A stretch of 64,000 bases of DNA from CAVQCJ01 sp963849365 (lineage in GTDB: Bacteria > Actinomycetota > Actinomycetes > Prado026): the NCBI GenBank assembly GCA_963849365.1, contig CAWKHA010000004.1, positions 1 through 64,000 on the forward strand, given 5' to 3'. A program made the translations under genes and the position numbers. The notes under the pieces were generated by a model that was not told the origin of the DNA, ran no database searches, and was given only the letters and a program-made list of their open reading frames with translations. Positions within the stretch are counted from its first letter, which is position 1, and the number at the start of each line of letters is the position of its first letter. Of the stretch, positions 41,712 to 49,969 are shown piece by piece.

Positions 41712-42539
41712 GTGGCGCGACTGAGCGCTCGGGAGCGCGCCGGGCTCCCCGACAGGGCGTTCGCCTACATCGACGCGGCGGGCCGGCGCCGGCTGCCGAT
41801 CCACGACGAGGCGCACGTGCGCAGCGCTCTCGGCCGCTTCGACCAGGTGCGTTTCGAGAGCGACGAGGCGCGGGACCGGGCCCGGGAACGCCTCCTCAGC
41901 GCCTGCAAGCGGCACGGGATCATGCCCGTCGGCTTCGTCACCGCCCAGCTGCGCTCCGTCCGGCTGGTGCCTGCGCTCCCGACCGGCGCCGTGACCTTCC
42001 TGCTCACCGACATCGAGGGTTCGACCGCCCTGCTGCAGCAGCTCGACGACGCGTACGCGGGGTTGCTCAAGGACATCCGTGGGCTGATCGGTGATGCGGT
42101 ACTGGCACGCGGCGGCAACCGGGTCGACGCCCACGGTGACGAGTTCTTCGCCGTCTTCGAGCGCCCGGGCTCGGCCATCGAGGCGGCCGTGGCCATGCAG
42201 CGGGCGACCGCCGAGCGGGCATGGACCGGCGGAGTCGACGTACGTGTTCGCGCGGGCGTGCACAGCGGGCGTCCGACGCTCACCGACTCCGGGTACGTCG
42301 GGATCTCCGTGCACACCGTCGCCCGGATCTGCTCGGTCGCGCACGGCGGCCAGATCGTGGTGTCCGGTCAGACCAGGGCGGCGCTGGACCCGGTGCCGGA
42401 AGGCGTGCGGCTGGTCAGCCTCGGCGCGCACCGCCTCGCCGGTCTGCCCCGCGAGACGGACCTCTACCAGGTCGCGGCGCAGGGACTGCGGGCCACGTTC
42501 CCACCGCTGCGCACCGGACAGGCGACCTACGAACCGTAG
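41712..42539 (+). CDS. Class III adenylate/guanylate cyclase-like protein
   Basis: 275 residues from GTG 41712 (ATG 41667 possible). The N-terminal 65-residue module LSARERAGLPDRAFAYIDAA...HDEAHVRSALGRF is common in actinobacterial cyclase-related proteins. The cyclase homology domain (about 90-250) keeps the first metal Asp (FLLTDIEGSTALL) and the second (VDAHGDEFFAVF). The usual V-N-x-A-x-R transition-state motif reads VHTVAR, with Asn replaced by His. It may be a degenerate nucleotide sensor rather than an active cyclase. Confidence 0.8.
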   Translation: MARLSARERAGLPDRAFAYIDAAGRRRLPIHDEAHVRSALGRFDQVRFESDEARDRARERLLSACKRHGIMPVGFVTAQLRSVRLVPALPTGAVTFLLTDIEGSTALLQQLDDAYAGLLKDIRGLIGDAVLARGGNRVDAHGDEFFAVFERPGSAIEAAVAMQRATAERAWTGGVDVRVRAGVHSGRPTLTDSGYVGISVHTVARICSVAHGGQIVVSGQTRAALDPVPEGVRLVSLGAHRLAGLPRETDLYQVAAQGLRATFPPLRTGQATYEP

Positions 42540-42566
42540 GGCGCGTGCCCGCCCGCCCGGCCGCCC

Positions 42567-43457
42567 TCAGGCGGCTGCCACCCGCAGACCTCGGGCCGCG
42601 GACACCGACGCGACGCCGAGCACGGCGAGCAGGCTCGCGACCGCGACATACACGAGCGGGGCCAGCGGCCCGGCGGCGCTCGGGTGCGCACCCGCGAGCG
42701 CGACCACCGCGAGCAGCACGACGACGACAGCCATGGGCAGGACCAGTGCGGCGGCCACGAACGAGGGCAGCCGGAGCCGGGCCTCGTCGAGCTCGGCCCG
42801 ACGCAGGGCGACCGCGAGCGCCACCGTGCCCCAGACCGCGTCGACCGCGAGCGACAGCACGAAGACCGCGCCGAGCAGGGCCCACCACAGCGGGATGTCG
42901 GAGTCGGCGGCCGAGCGGCCGGCCGCGATCCAGTGCCGGGCCGCGTAGACCTGCAGCGGCACGAACATGAGCACGCAGGACACGAGCAGGACCACGGGCG
43001 GGAGGACGGCGCGACGGACGGACGGGTGTCGCCGCAACGCACGCAGTCCCAGCGGCGCACCGACCGCGACGACCAGCGCCCACCCGACGGCCAGCGCGGT
43101 CGAGACGGCGTCGTGCGCCACGCCCCAACCGCCGCGGCCGGGGTCGAAGCCGAGCGGTGGCGGGTCCTCGACCGCCCGGAGCAGGGCGCCCGTGGCGACG
43201 AACACGGCGCACCAGCAGACCCAGACCGTGCTCACCGTCGCGAGCCGGCGCCGCCGCGCCCGCTCGTTCGGGTCGCCGGCGAACGACGGCCGTACCCAGG
43301 CCCGGACGGACCCGGCGAGCAGGTCGAGCAGCACACGCGGCCCGCAGCCGGTGTCCTCGACCAGGGCCGTGAGCTCGTCGCCGTACCGTTCGTGGAACGA
43401 CGGCGGGTACGTGGCCAGCAGGGTGCGGGCCGGCAGCGGCAGCCGGGCGCCGCTCAT
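42567..43457 (-). CDS. Polytopic membrane protein paired with PadR regulator
   Basis: 296 residues. The N-terminal helix LPARTLLATYPPSFHERYGDEL is typical of proteins encoded beside PadR regulators. About seven TM segments follow. ATG 43457 overlaps the padR stop (ATGA). Probably expressed and controlled together with the regulator. Function unknown. Confidence 0.75.
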   Translation of the reverse strand: MSGARLPLPARTLLATYPPSFHERYGDELTALVEDTGCGPRVLLDLLAGSVRAWVRPSFAGDPNERARRRRLATVSTVWVCWCAVFVATGALLRAVEDPPPLGFDPGRGGWGVAHDAVSTALAVGWALVVAVGAPLGLRALRRHPSVRRAVLPPVVLLVSCVLMFVPLQVYAARHWIAAGRSAADSDIPLWWALLGAVFVLSLAVDAVWGTVALAVALRRAELDEARLRLPSFVAAALVLPMAVVVVLLAVVALAGAHPSAAGPLAPLVYVAVASLLAVLGVASVSAARGLRVAAA

Positions 43458-43765
43458 GCCGGCCCCTGCGCGCTCCGCGCCTGCAGCCGCGAGCGCCCGG
43501 TGCGCGCGAACCGCGCCATCGAGCTGAGCTGCTCGGCCAGCAGCTCGGCACCGGCCGCCGTGATCTCGTAGGGGCGGCGCCGCTCGTCGCCGGGCAGGGC
43601 GCGGACCAGACCGCGCTCCTCCAACCGGGCGAGGGCGCCGTAGAGCGTGCCCGGGCCGAGCGTGACGCCGGCCGTCGCCTCGACGTCTCCGAGGATCGCG
43701 TAGCCGTGCCGCGGCCCGCCGGCCAGACTGCCCAGGATGAGCAGTGCCGGGTCGGTCCACCTCAC
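43454..43765 (-). CDS. PadR-family transcriptional regulator
   Basis: 103 residues from GTG 43765: WTDPALLILGSLAGGPRHGY, the helix AILGDVEATAGVTLGPGTLY and wing residues ALARLEERGLVRALPGDERR, the PadR winged helix, ending with a short dimerisation helix. The longer frame to 43831 crosses the promoter region. It is likely to repress its own operon through the palindrome at 43835. Confidence 0.9.
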   Translation of the reverse strand: MRWTDPALLILGSLAGGPRHGYAILGDVEATAGVTLGPGTLYGALARLEERGLVRALPGDERRRPYEITAAGAELLAEQLSSMARFARTGRSRLQARSAQGPA

Positions 43766-43834
43766 CGCGCCCGCCTCCCGCGCCACGCCGCCTCCCACCC
43801 GCTCGCGTCGCCGTCCTGACCATCGGCGCAACTA

Positions 43835-43845
43835 GTACGTCGTAC
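43835..43845. promoter_or_regulatory. Candidate PadR operator in the padR/bioA intergenic region
   Basis: GTACG-T-CGTAC, a perfect 11-bp palindrome 70 bp from the padR start and 74 bp from bioA, within the only AT-richer stretch of the region (ACTAGTACGTCG...GATATAG). It could control both divergent genes. Confidence 0.45.
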
Positions 43846-43918
43846 GATATAGCGTGGCACGGAGCAGCGCCAGCCCTGGGGGCGCTGCTGGGGCACCGGC
43901 GTCGGTAACCTGACGGCC

Positions 43919-45238
43919 ATGACGCACGGCGGCCGCGGCACACCCGGGCAGTGGCTGCTCGACACCGACCGCGCGCACGTGTGGCACCCGTACGCCTCCG
44001 CGACGCAGCCGCTCCCGGTCCTGCCGGTCGAGTCGGCGACCGGGGTACGGCTGCGCCTCGCCGGCGGGCGCGAGCTCGTCGACGGGATGGCGTCCTGGTG
44101 GGCGGCGGTCCACGGCTACCGGCACCCCGAGCTGGACCGGGCCGTCACCGCCCAGCTCGGGTCGATGGCGCACGTGATGTTCGGCGGGCTCACGCACGCT
44201 CCCGCCGTGGCCCTCGCCGAGCGGCTGGTGGACCTCGCTCCGGCGCCGCTGCAGCGGGTGTTCTTCTGCGACTCGGGCTCGGTCGCCGTCGAGGTCGCGC
44301 TCAAGCTGGCGGTGCAGTACTGGGCGGCCCGCGGCCGGCCGGCCCGGACCCGGATGCTCGCGCTGCGCGGCGGCTACCACGGGGACACGCTGTGGGCGAT
44401 GTCGGTGTGCGACCCCGACACCGGCATGCACCGCCTGTTCCCCGGGCTGCCGGCGCAGCTGTTCGCACCGCGCCCGGTCTGCCGCTACGACGACGAGCTG
44501 GAGCCGGTGCACACGCACGCCCTGGAGAAGCTGCTCGCCGAGCACGCGGACGAGGTGGCCGCGGTCGTGCTGGAGCCGGTGGCCCAGGGTGCCGGCGGGA
44601 TGTGGTTCTACTCCCCGGCCTACCTCGCCCGGGTGCGCGAGCTGTGCGACACGTACGACGTGCTGCTGGTCGCCGACGAGATCGCCACCGGCTTCGGCCG
44701 GACCGGGACGATGTTCGCGTGCGAGCAGGCCGGCATCGCCCCCGACCTGATGTGCGTCGGCAAAGCGTTGACCGGTGGCTACGTGTCCATGGGCGCGACG
44801 TTGTGCACGGACGAGGTGGCCTCGGTCGTGTCCACCCGCTCGGAGACCTCCGCCGGGGTGCTGATGCACGGCCCGACGTTCATGGGGAACCCGCTGGCCG
44901 CCGCGGTGTCGCTCGCCTCGGTCGACCTGCTGCTCGAGCGCGGCTGGGCGGCGGATGTGTCCCGGGTCGGGGCGCGGCTGCAGGCCGGGCTCTCGGCGGC
45001 GCGCGACCTGCCGGCGGTCGTCGACGTGCGCGTGCTCGGCGCGATCGGTGTGGTCGAGATGCGCGAGCCGGTCGACCTGGCAACGGCCACGCCGTTCCTC
45101 ACCGACCGCGGGGTGTGGCTGCGACCGTTCGGACGGCTGCTCTACACGATGCCCGCGTACGTCATGGCCGACGACGACGTCGACCTGGTCACCTCCGCGA
45201 TGGTCGACCTGGCGGCCGCGACGCCGGTGCACGGCTAG
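43919..45238 (+). CDS. bioA: Adenosylmethionine-8-amino-7-oxononanoate aminotransferase
   Basis: 439 residues, full length. A class III PLP aminotransferase converting KAPA to DAPA in biotin synthesis with S-adenosylmethionine as amino donor. Motifs: HVWHPYASATQPLPV at the N-terminus (BioA-specific), VDGMASWWAAVHGY, FFCDSGSVAVEVALK, LALRGGYHGDT, VADEIATGFGRTG with the cofactor Asp, and the PLP lysine in VGKALTGGYV. Other bio genes are not in the window. The following GNAT gene starts at the next base. Confidence 0.93.
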   Translation: MTHGGRGTPGQWLLDTDRAHVWHPYASATQPLPVLPVESATGVRLRLAGGRELVDGMASWWAAVHGYRHPELDRAVTAQLGSMAHVMFGGLTHAPAVALAERLVDLAPAPLQRVFFCDSGSVAVEVALKLAVQYWAARGRPARTRMLALRGGYHGDTLWAMSVCDPDTGMHRLFPGLPAQLFAPRPVCRYDDELEPVHTHALEKLLAEHADEVAAVVLEPVAQGAGGMWFYSPAYLARVRELCDTYDVLLVADEIATGFGRTGTMFACEQAGIAPDLMCVGKALTGGYVSMGATLCTDEVASVVSTRSETSAGVLMHGPTFMGNPLAAAVSLASVDLLLERGWAADVSRVGARLQAGLSAARDLPAVVDVRVLGAIGVVEMREPVDLATATPFLTDRGVWLRPFGRLLYTMPAYVMADDDVDLVTSAMVDLAAATPVHG

Positions 45239-45718
45239 ATGCCCGGAGCCGACCTGGTGCTCGTGCCGACGCCGTACGACGACCCGGTCGTGCGCGCGCT
45301 CGAGGCGCAGGTGCAGCAGGAGTACCAGCGGCTGTACGGCGGACCGGACGAGACCGCGACCGACCCCGGCCAGTTCGCCGCGCCGGACGGGGTGTTCGTC
45401 GTCGGCTGGGCCGGCTCGGAGCCGGTCGCCACCGGCGGGCTGCGCCGCCACGACGAAGACTCTGCGGAGATCAAGCGGATGTACGTCGTCGATGCGCACC
45501 GCGGCCGGGGCTACGCGCGCGCGGTCCTCGCCTGGCTGGAGGCGCACGCCGCGGCGGTCGGCTACCGGCGGATCCTGCTCGAGACCGGAGCCATGCAGCC
45601 CGGCGCGATCGCGCTGTACGAGTCGAGCGGGTACTTGCCCGTCACCGGTTTCGGGCACTACCAGGACTCCCCGCTCAGCCGCAGCTTCGCGAAGCTGCTG
45701 CCGCCCGCCCCCGACTGA
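45239..45718 (+). CDS. GNAT-family N-acetyltransferase
   Basis: 159 residues. The acetyl-CoA motif MYVVDAHRGRGYARAVLAWL (R-x-x-G-x-A) and C-terminal GAIALYESSGYLPVTGFGHY are typical of small-molecule or protein acetyltransferases of the YhbS/ElaA-like group. ATG 45239 directly abuts the bioA stop, so it is translated from the same mRNA. Substrate unknown. Confidence 0.9.
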   Translation: MPGADLVLVPTPYDDPVVRALEAQVQQEYQRLYGGPDETATDPGQFAAPDGVFVVGWAGSEPVATGGLRRHDEDSAEIKRMYVVDAHRGRGYARAVLAWLEAHAAAVGYRRILLETGAMQPGAIALYESSGYLPVTGFGHYQDSPLSRSFAKLLPPAPD

Positions 45719-45724
45719 GCTCGG

Positions 45725-45788
45725 CGACTGGTGCGCGCGTCCTGGCCCTACCGGACAGCGTGAAGGCCCAGGACGCGCGCATCAGTCG
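45725..45788. terminator. Long palindrome between convergent genes (family A)
   Basis: 26-bp arms with few mismatches (CGACTGGTGCGCGCGTCCTG on the left; complement ending at 45788). Same sequence family as 29231-29298 and 53620-53683. It sits between the stops at 45718 and 45824. Confidence 0.8.
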
Positions 45789-45823
45789 GTGGGGTGGCCG
45801 CTGCCGCAGCAGGCCGGTCAGGC

Positions 45824-46165
45824 TCACAGGTAGAGGCCGGTGCCGCTCTCGCCGACCCGCGAGGACGCGACGGCATGCACGTCGCGCTCGCGCAGCAGCA
45901 CGTACGTCGTGCCGTGCAGCTCGACCTCGGAGCGGTCCTCGGGCTCGAACAGCACCCGGTCGCCGACCTCGACGGTCCGCACGTTCTGGCCGACCGCGAC
46001 GACGCGCGCCCAGGCCAGCCGCTTGCCCACCTGGGCGGTCGCCGGGATGAGGATGCCGCCGCTCGTCTTGCGCTCGGCCGCACCCTCCTCCTCGACGAGG
46101 AGCCGGTCGTGGAGCAGCTTGACCGGCAGGCTGTCGGACGCCGCGTCCGGGTCGGCCGTGCTCAC
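45824..46165 (-). CDS. GroES-like co-chaperone domain protein
   Basis: 113 residues: LPVKLLHDRLLVEEEGAAER, KTSGGILIPATAQVGKRLAW, ARVVAVGQNVRTVEVGDRVL, LHGTTYVLLRERDVHAV, the Cpn10 fold with mobile-loop SGGILIP. It differs from housekeeping GroES by an acidic N-terminal extension and the absence of a neighbouring groL, so it may be a paralogue. GTG 46165 overlaps the DUF3618 stop. Confidence 0.85.
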   Translation of the reverse strand: MSTADPDAASDSLPVKLLHDRLLVEEEGAAERKTSGGILIPATAQVGKRLAWARVVAVGQNVRTVEVGDRVLFEPEDRSEVELHGTTYVLLRERDVHAVASSRVGESGTGLYL

Positions 46166-46443
46166 AGCCGGCGGCGCCGGATGAGGTAGAGGGCGATCAC
46201 CAGGACCACACCGGCCGCGACCGAGGCCCGGACCGGGTCGAGCGAGCCGTCGTCCCGCCTGACCACGCCCATGACCTTGTCCCGGGCGGCCTGGGCCAGG
46301 GAGGCCGGGCTCAGCCGCTCCTGGAGGACGTCGAGATTGCCCGCCAGCGAGGTTCGCGTCGCCTCGATCTCGGCCTCGATCTGCTGGGGGCTGCGCGCCG
46401 CGGGGCGCTCCGTGCCGGTGGCGGCACCGGTCGGCTGGCTCAC
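46162..46443 (-). CDS. DUF3618-family membrane protein
   Basis: 93 residues. The N-terminal helix SPQQIEAEIEATRTSLAGNL is the DUF3618 signature, followed by LSPASLAQAARDKVMGVV, and one TM helix near the end with an Arg-rich tail (ALYLIRRRRL). Small actinobacterial envelope protein of unknown role. Translationally coupled to the GroES-like gene. Confidence 0.85.
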   Translation of the reverse strand: MSQPTGAATGTERPAARSPQQIEAEIEATRTSLAGNLDVLQERLSPASLAQAARDKVMGVVRRDDGSLDPVRASVAAGVVLVIALYLIRRRRL

Positions 46444-46598
46444 GGTCGGTCTCCTCGCGCTCGTTCGGCTGCGCGCCTACCGTACGGCCTCGGACCCGCC
46501 CGCGTCGCCGCGGCCCGAACCTTCCGTTTGCCCAGCCCCCCGGCCGCACCTAGCGTGACGAGTGCCCGACCCGAGCCGACCCGGAGGACCCCGCCGCG

Positions 46599-47081
46599 AT
46601 GAGCACCGCCACCAACGTCCGCCTCGAGCCGGGCGACGCCGCGCCCGACTTCGCCCTCACCGACGACCACGGCGAGACCGTGCGGCTGTCCGACCTGCGC
46701 GGCCGGCGCGTCGTGCTGTACGTCTACCCGGCCGCCATGACGCCCGGGTGCACGACGCAGGCCTGCGACTTCCGGGACAGCCTGTCGGCCCTCGCGGCCG
46801 CTGGGTTCTCCGTCGTGGGCCTGTCCCCGGACGCCCCGGCCAAGCTGGCCAAGTTCCGGGACAAGGAGCACCTGACGTTCCCGCTGCTGTCCGACCCGGA
46901 CAAGTCGGTGCTCCGGGCGTACGGCGCCTTCGGCGAGAAGCAGCTGTACGGCCGGACGGTCGAGGGCGTGATCCGGTCCACGTTCGTGATCGACGCGAAG
47001 GGTCGGATCGAGCAGGCGCAGTACAACGTGCGGGCGACCGGCCACGTCGCCAAGCTGCGCCGCGAGCTCGGCGTCGACTGA
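46599..47081 (+). CDS. bcp: Thioredoxin-dependent peroxiredoxin, BCP type
   Basis: 160 residues: GDAAPDFALTDDHGETVRLS, peroxidatic Cys in YPAAMTPGCTTQACDFRDSL with a second Cys five residues later (atypical 2-Cys BCP), and ST-FVIDAKGRIEQAQYNVRA. Reduces hydroperoxides with electrons from thioredoxin. Usual length. ATG 46599 follows GGAGG. Confidence 0.93.
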   Translation: MSTATNVRLEPGDAAPDFALTDDHGETVRLSDLRGRRVVLYVYPAAMTPGCTTQACDFRDSLSALAAAGFSVVGLSPDAPAKLAKFRDKEHLTFPLLSDPDKSVLRAYGAFGEKQLYGRTVEGVIRSTFVIDAKGRIEQAQYNVRATGHVAKLRRELGVD

Positions 47082-47130
47082 CCGCGCGGGAACCTCGCTG
47101 CGGCTGCGTGGGCTGCCAGACTCTGCACCC

Positions 47131-48336
47131 GTGCAGCGACCTGGCTGGCTCAGCCGCAACGTCACCGTGCTGTCGGCGGTGTCGTTCGCGCAGGACACCG
47201 CCAGCGAGATGCTCTACCCGATCCTGCCGCTGCTGCTCACCGTCGTCCTCGGCGCGCCCGCGGCCACCGTCGGCATCGTCGAGGGCGCCGCCGAGGGCGC
47301 CGCCTCGCTGACCAAGTACGTCTCGGGCCGCTGGTCGGACCGGGTCGGTCGCAAGCCGCTGATCACGGCCGGGTACGGGCTCGCGGCCGTGGGCAAGATC
47401 TTCGTCGCCGCAGCGAGCGTGTGGCCGGTGGTGCTGGTCGGCCGCGTGGTCGACCGCCTCGGCAAAGGCACCCGCGGCGCACCGAGGGATGCGCTGCTGG
47501 CCGAGGGCGTGCACGGGTCCGACCTCGGCCGGGTCTTCGGCTTCCACCGCGCGATGGACACCGCGGGCGCGGTGCTCGGCCCGCTGATCGGCCTCGCCGT
47601 GCTGGCGATCGCGAACGACAACCTGCGCGTGGCCCTGTGGGTGGCCGTGGTCCCCGCCGTCGCCTCCGTGCTGCTGGTGGGCCTCGTCGTCGAGGAACGA
47701 CCGGCGCGCGAGGCGGTCCCCGCGGCGAAGGTGACCGCCCCGGCCGCCGGTGCGGCACCGGCGCAGGCCCGCGCGCGCGGCCCCATGCCTGCCGGTTTCC
47801 GCCGCGTCGTCATGCTGCTGGCCCTCGTCGCCCTGGTGAACCTCCCGGACGCGCTCGTCCTGCTCCGGGTGAGCGAGCTCGGCTTCACGGCCTCGGGCGT
47901 CGTCCTCGTCTACGTGCTCTACAACGTCGTGTACGCGGCGGTCTCGTACCCGGCCGGCGCGCTCACCGCGCGCTGGTCACGGGCCCGCGTGTACGCGCTC
48001 GGCCTGGCCTGTTTCGCGGTCGGCGTCGGCGGGCTCGGGCTGGTCCACGGGGGTCCGGTCGTGGTGGTGCTCATGCTCGTGTACGGCGGGTTCAACGGGT
48101 TCACCGACGGCGTCGGGAAGGCCTGGATCTCAGGACTCGTACCCGCGCAGGTCCGGGGTCGGGCACAAGGGGTCTTCCAGTCGCTGAGCGGTGTGGCGGT
48201 CCTGGTGGCCGGTGTGTGGTGCGGCCTGGCCTGGGACGCCGGCACGGGTAGTGGTGTGGTCCCGCTGGTGGTCGCCGGGACGGTCGCCGGCGCGGCCGCG
48301 CTCGTGATGGCCGTGGCCGGGCGCCGCCTGGGCTGA
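47131..48336 (+). CDS. Major facilitator superfamily transporter
   Basis: 401 residues, 12 TM segments. The loop 2-3 motif GRWSDRVGRKPLITAGYGLA and the TM5-region VDRLGKGTRGAPRDALLAEG are as in a known subgroup of MFS proteins of unclear substrate. GTG 47131. Downstream lies the tRNA-Leu gene. Confidence 0.87.
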   Translation: MQRPGWLSRNVTVLSAVSFAQDTASEMLYPILPLLLTVVLGAPAATVGIVEGAAEGAASLTKYVSGRWSDRVGRKPLITAGYGLAAVGKIFVAAASVWPVVLVGRVVDRLGKGTRGAPRDALLAEGVHGSDLGRVFGFHRAMDTAGAVLGPLIGLAVLAIANDNLRVALWVAVVPAVASVLLVGLVVEERPAREAVPAAKVTAPAAGAAPAQARARGPMPAGFRRVVMLLALVALVNLPDALVLLRVSELGFTASGVVLVYVLYNVVYAAVSYPAGALTARWSRARVYALGLACFAVGVGGLGLVHGGPVVVVLMLVYGGFNGFTDGVGKAWISGLVPAQVRGRAQGVFQSLSGVAVLVAGVWCGLAWDAGTGSGVVPLVVAGTVAGAAALVMAVAGRRLG

Positions 48337-48371
48337 CTCGCGGGAACCGCTCTACGCTGGCTGGCGCACGA

Positions 48372-48455
48372 GCGGGAGTGGCGTAACTGGCAGCCGCGCC
48401 AGGTTTAGGTCCTGGTGCCCGAGAGGGCGTGGGGGTTCGAGTCCCCCCTTCCGCA
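48372..48455 (+). tRNA. tRNA-Leu (anticodon UAG)
   Basis: 84-nt class II tRNA. Acceptor GCGGGAG pairs with CTTCCGC (one G-U). The anticodon stem CCAGG/CCTGG encloses loop TTTAGGT, anticodon TAG. The long variable arm TGCCCGAGAGGGCGT is typical of Leu. The T-arm is GGGGG-TTCGAGT-CCCCC. CCA is not encoded. It reads CUA-type leucine codons, rare in this GC-rich genome. Confidence 0.95.
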
Positions 48456-48601
48456 CCCTGCGCCGCACGCAGGACGCTGCGGGACCTTCGGCCCTTGGAG
48501 ACCAGGCTCCGGGCGGCACAGCATCGGCGGGAGCCCTCCCCCCGCGGGGACGGGTGGGCGGCTCGCACGACCGACCGCGAGTCGCGGCGGAGGCGAGGGC
48601 G

Positions 48602-49948
48602 ATGGTCGAGTTCACCGATCGGGTGGCGGCGGGCCGGCGCCTTGCCGAGCGGCTGAAGCATCTGCACGACCAGGACGTCGTGGTCCTGGGCCTGCCCCGT
48701 GGCGGCGTGCCGGTGGCCTTCGAGGTCGCCGAGGCGCTCGACGCGCCGCTCGACGTGATCGTCGTGCGCAAGCTCGGGGTGCCTTTCCAGCCCGAGCTGG
48801 CCATGGGGGCCATCGGCGAGGGTGGTGCACGGGTGCTCGACGACGACGTGCTCGCGGCCATCCGCATCACCGGCGAGGAGCTGCAGGCGGTCGAGAACCA
48901 TGAGCGGGCGGTGCTCGAGGCCCGGGTCGTGAGCCTGCGCAAGGGCCGGGAGCGGGTCAGCCTGCACGGACGTACCGCGGTGGTCGTCGACGACGGGATC
49001 GCCACCGGGTCGACCGCGCGGGTGGCGTGCCAGGTGGCCCGGCACCTCGGCGCCGCGAAGGTGATCCTGGCCGTGCCCGTCGCCCCGGAGGAGACGGTCC
49101 GGAACCTGACCGGACCCGACGAGATCGTGTGCGTGTCCACGCCACGACCGTTCATGGCCGTCGGCTCCCACTACAGCGACTTCTCGCCGACGAGCGACGA
49201 CGAGGTGATCGCCCTGCTCGACGCCGCGCGACTGCGGGTGCAGGGCCGGCGCAGCATCGACGCCGGCGCCGACGCGGACGTCGATGTGGAGATCCCGGTC
49301 GGCCCGGTCACGCTCGGAGCGCACCTGTACCTGCCCGACCCGGCGGCCGCCGTGGTGCTGTTCGCCCACGGGAGCGGGAGCAGCCGCCACAGCCCGCGCA
49401 ACCGGTTCGTCGCCTCGGTGCTCCAGCAGGCCGGCCTGGGCACGCTCCTGCTCGACCTGCTCGACCCGCAGGAGGAGCTCGACCGCGCCAACGTCTTCGA
49501 CATCGAGCTGCTCGCCGGCCGCCTCGTCGCGGCGACCGGCTGGCTCGGCCGTCGGTCGGACGCGGCCGGCTGCCGGGTCGGCTACTTCGGGGCGAGCACC
49601 GGTGCCGGGGCAGCGCTCTGGGCGGCCGCGGAGGCGGGTTCGCAGGTGGCGGCTGTCGTGTCCCGCGGTGGTCGGCCGGACCTGGCCGGACCGAGGCTGG
49701 CACAGGTCCGCGCCCCGACGCTGCTGATCGTGGGCGGCGCCGACCGCGTCGTCCTCGAGCTGAACCGCCGGGCCCGGGCCCAGCTCCGCTGCGAGAGCGA
49801 GCTGGCCGTCGTCGCGGGCGCCACCCACCTCTTCGAGGAACCCGGGACCCTGGCCGAGGCCGCCGACCTGGCGTGCCGCTGGTTCGTCCGCCATCTGCTC
49901 CCCGGCCAGGCGCAGCGAGCCGCGGGGGCGGCCGGCACCACGCGCTGA
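48602..49948 (+). CDS. Phosphoribosyltransferase - alpha/beta hydrolase fusion
   Basis: 448 residues. The N-terminal type I PRTase domain (about 1-210) has LPRGGVPVAFEVAEAL and the PRPP-binding loop VVVDDGIATGST. The C-terminal domain (about 225-440) is a dienelactone-hydrolase-like alpha/beta hydrolase with LFAHGSGSSRHSPRN, nucleophile elbow FGASTGAGAAL, LIVGGADRVV with the acid residue and a final His (GATHLFEE). The fusion is known from other bacteria. Its substrate is not. ATG 48602, not the upstream 48554. Confidence 0.9.
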   Translation: MVEFTDRVAAGRRLAERLKHLHDQDVVVLGLPRGGVPVAFEVAEALDAPLDVIVVRKLGVPFQPELAMGAIGEGGARVLDDDVLAAIRITGEELQAVENHERAVLEARVVSLRKGRERVSLHGRTAVVVDDGIATGSTARVACQVARHLGAAKVILAVPVAPEETVRNLTGPDEIVCVSTPRPFMAVGSHYSDFSPTSDDEVIALLDAARLRVQGRRSIDAGADADVDVEIPVGPVTLGAHLYLPDPAAAVVLFAHGSGSSRHSPRNRFVASVLQQAGLGTLLLDLLDPQEELDRANVFDIELLAGRLVAATGWLGRRSDAAGCRVGYFGASTGAGAALWAAAEAGSQVAAVVSRGGRPDLAGPRLAQVRAPTLLIVGGADRVVLELNRRARAQLRCESELAVVAGATHLFEEPGTLAEAADLACRWFVRHLLPGQAQRAAGAAGTTR

Positions 49949-49969
49949 CGGCTCCGGGCCGGGTGCGGG

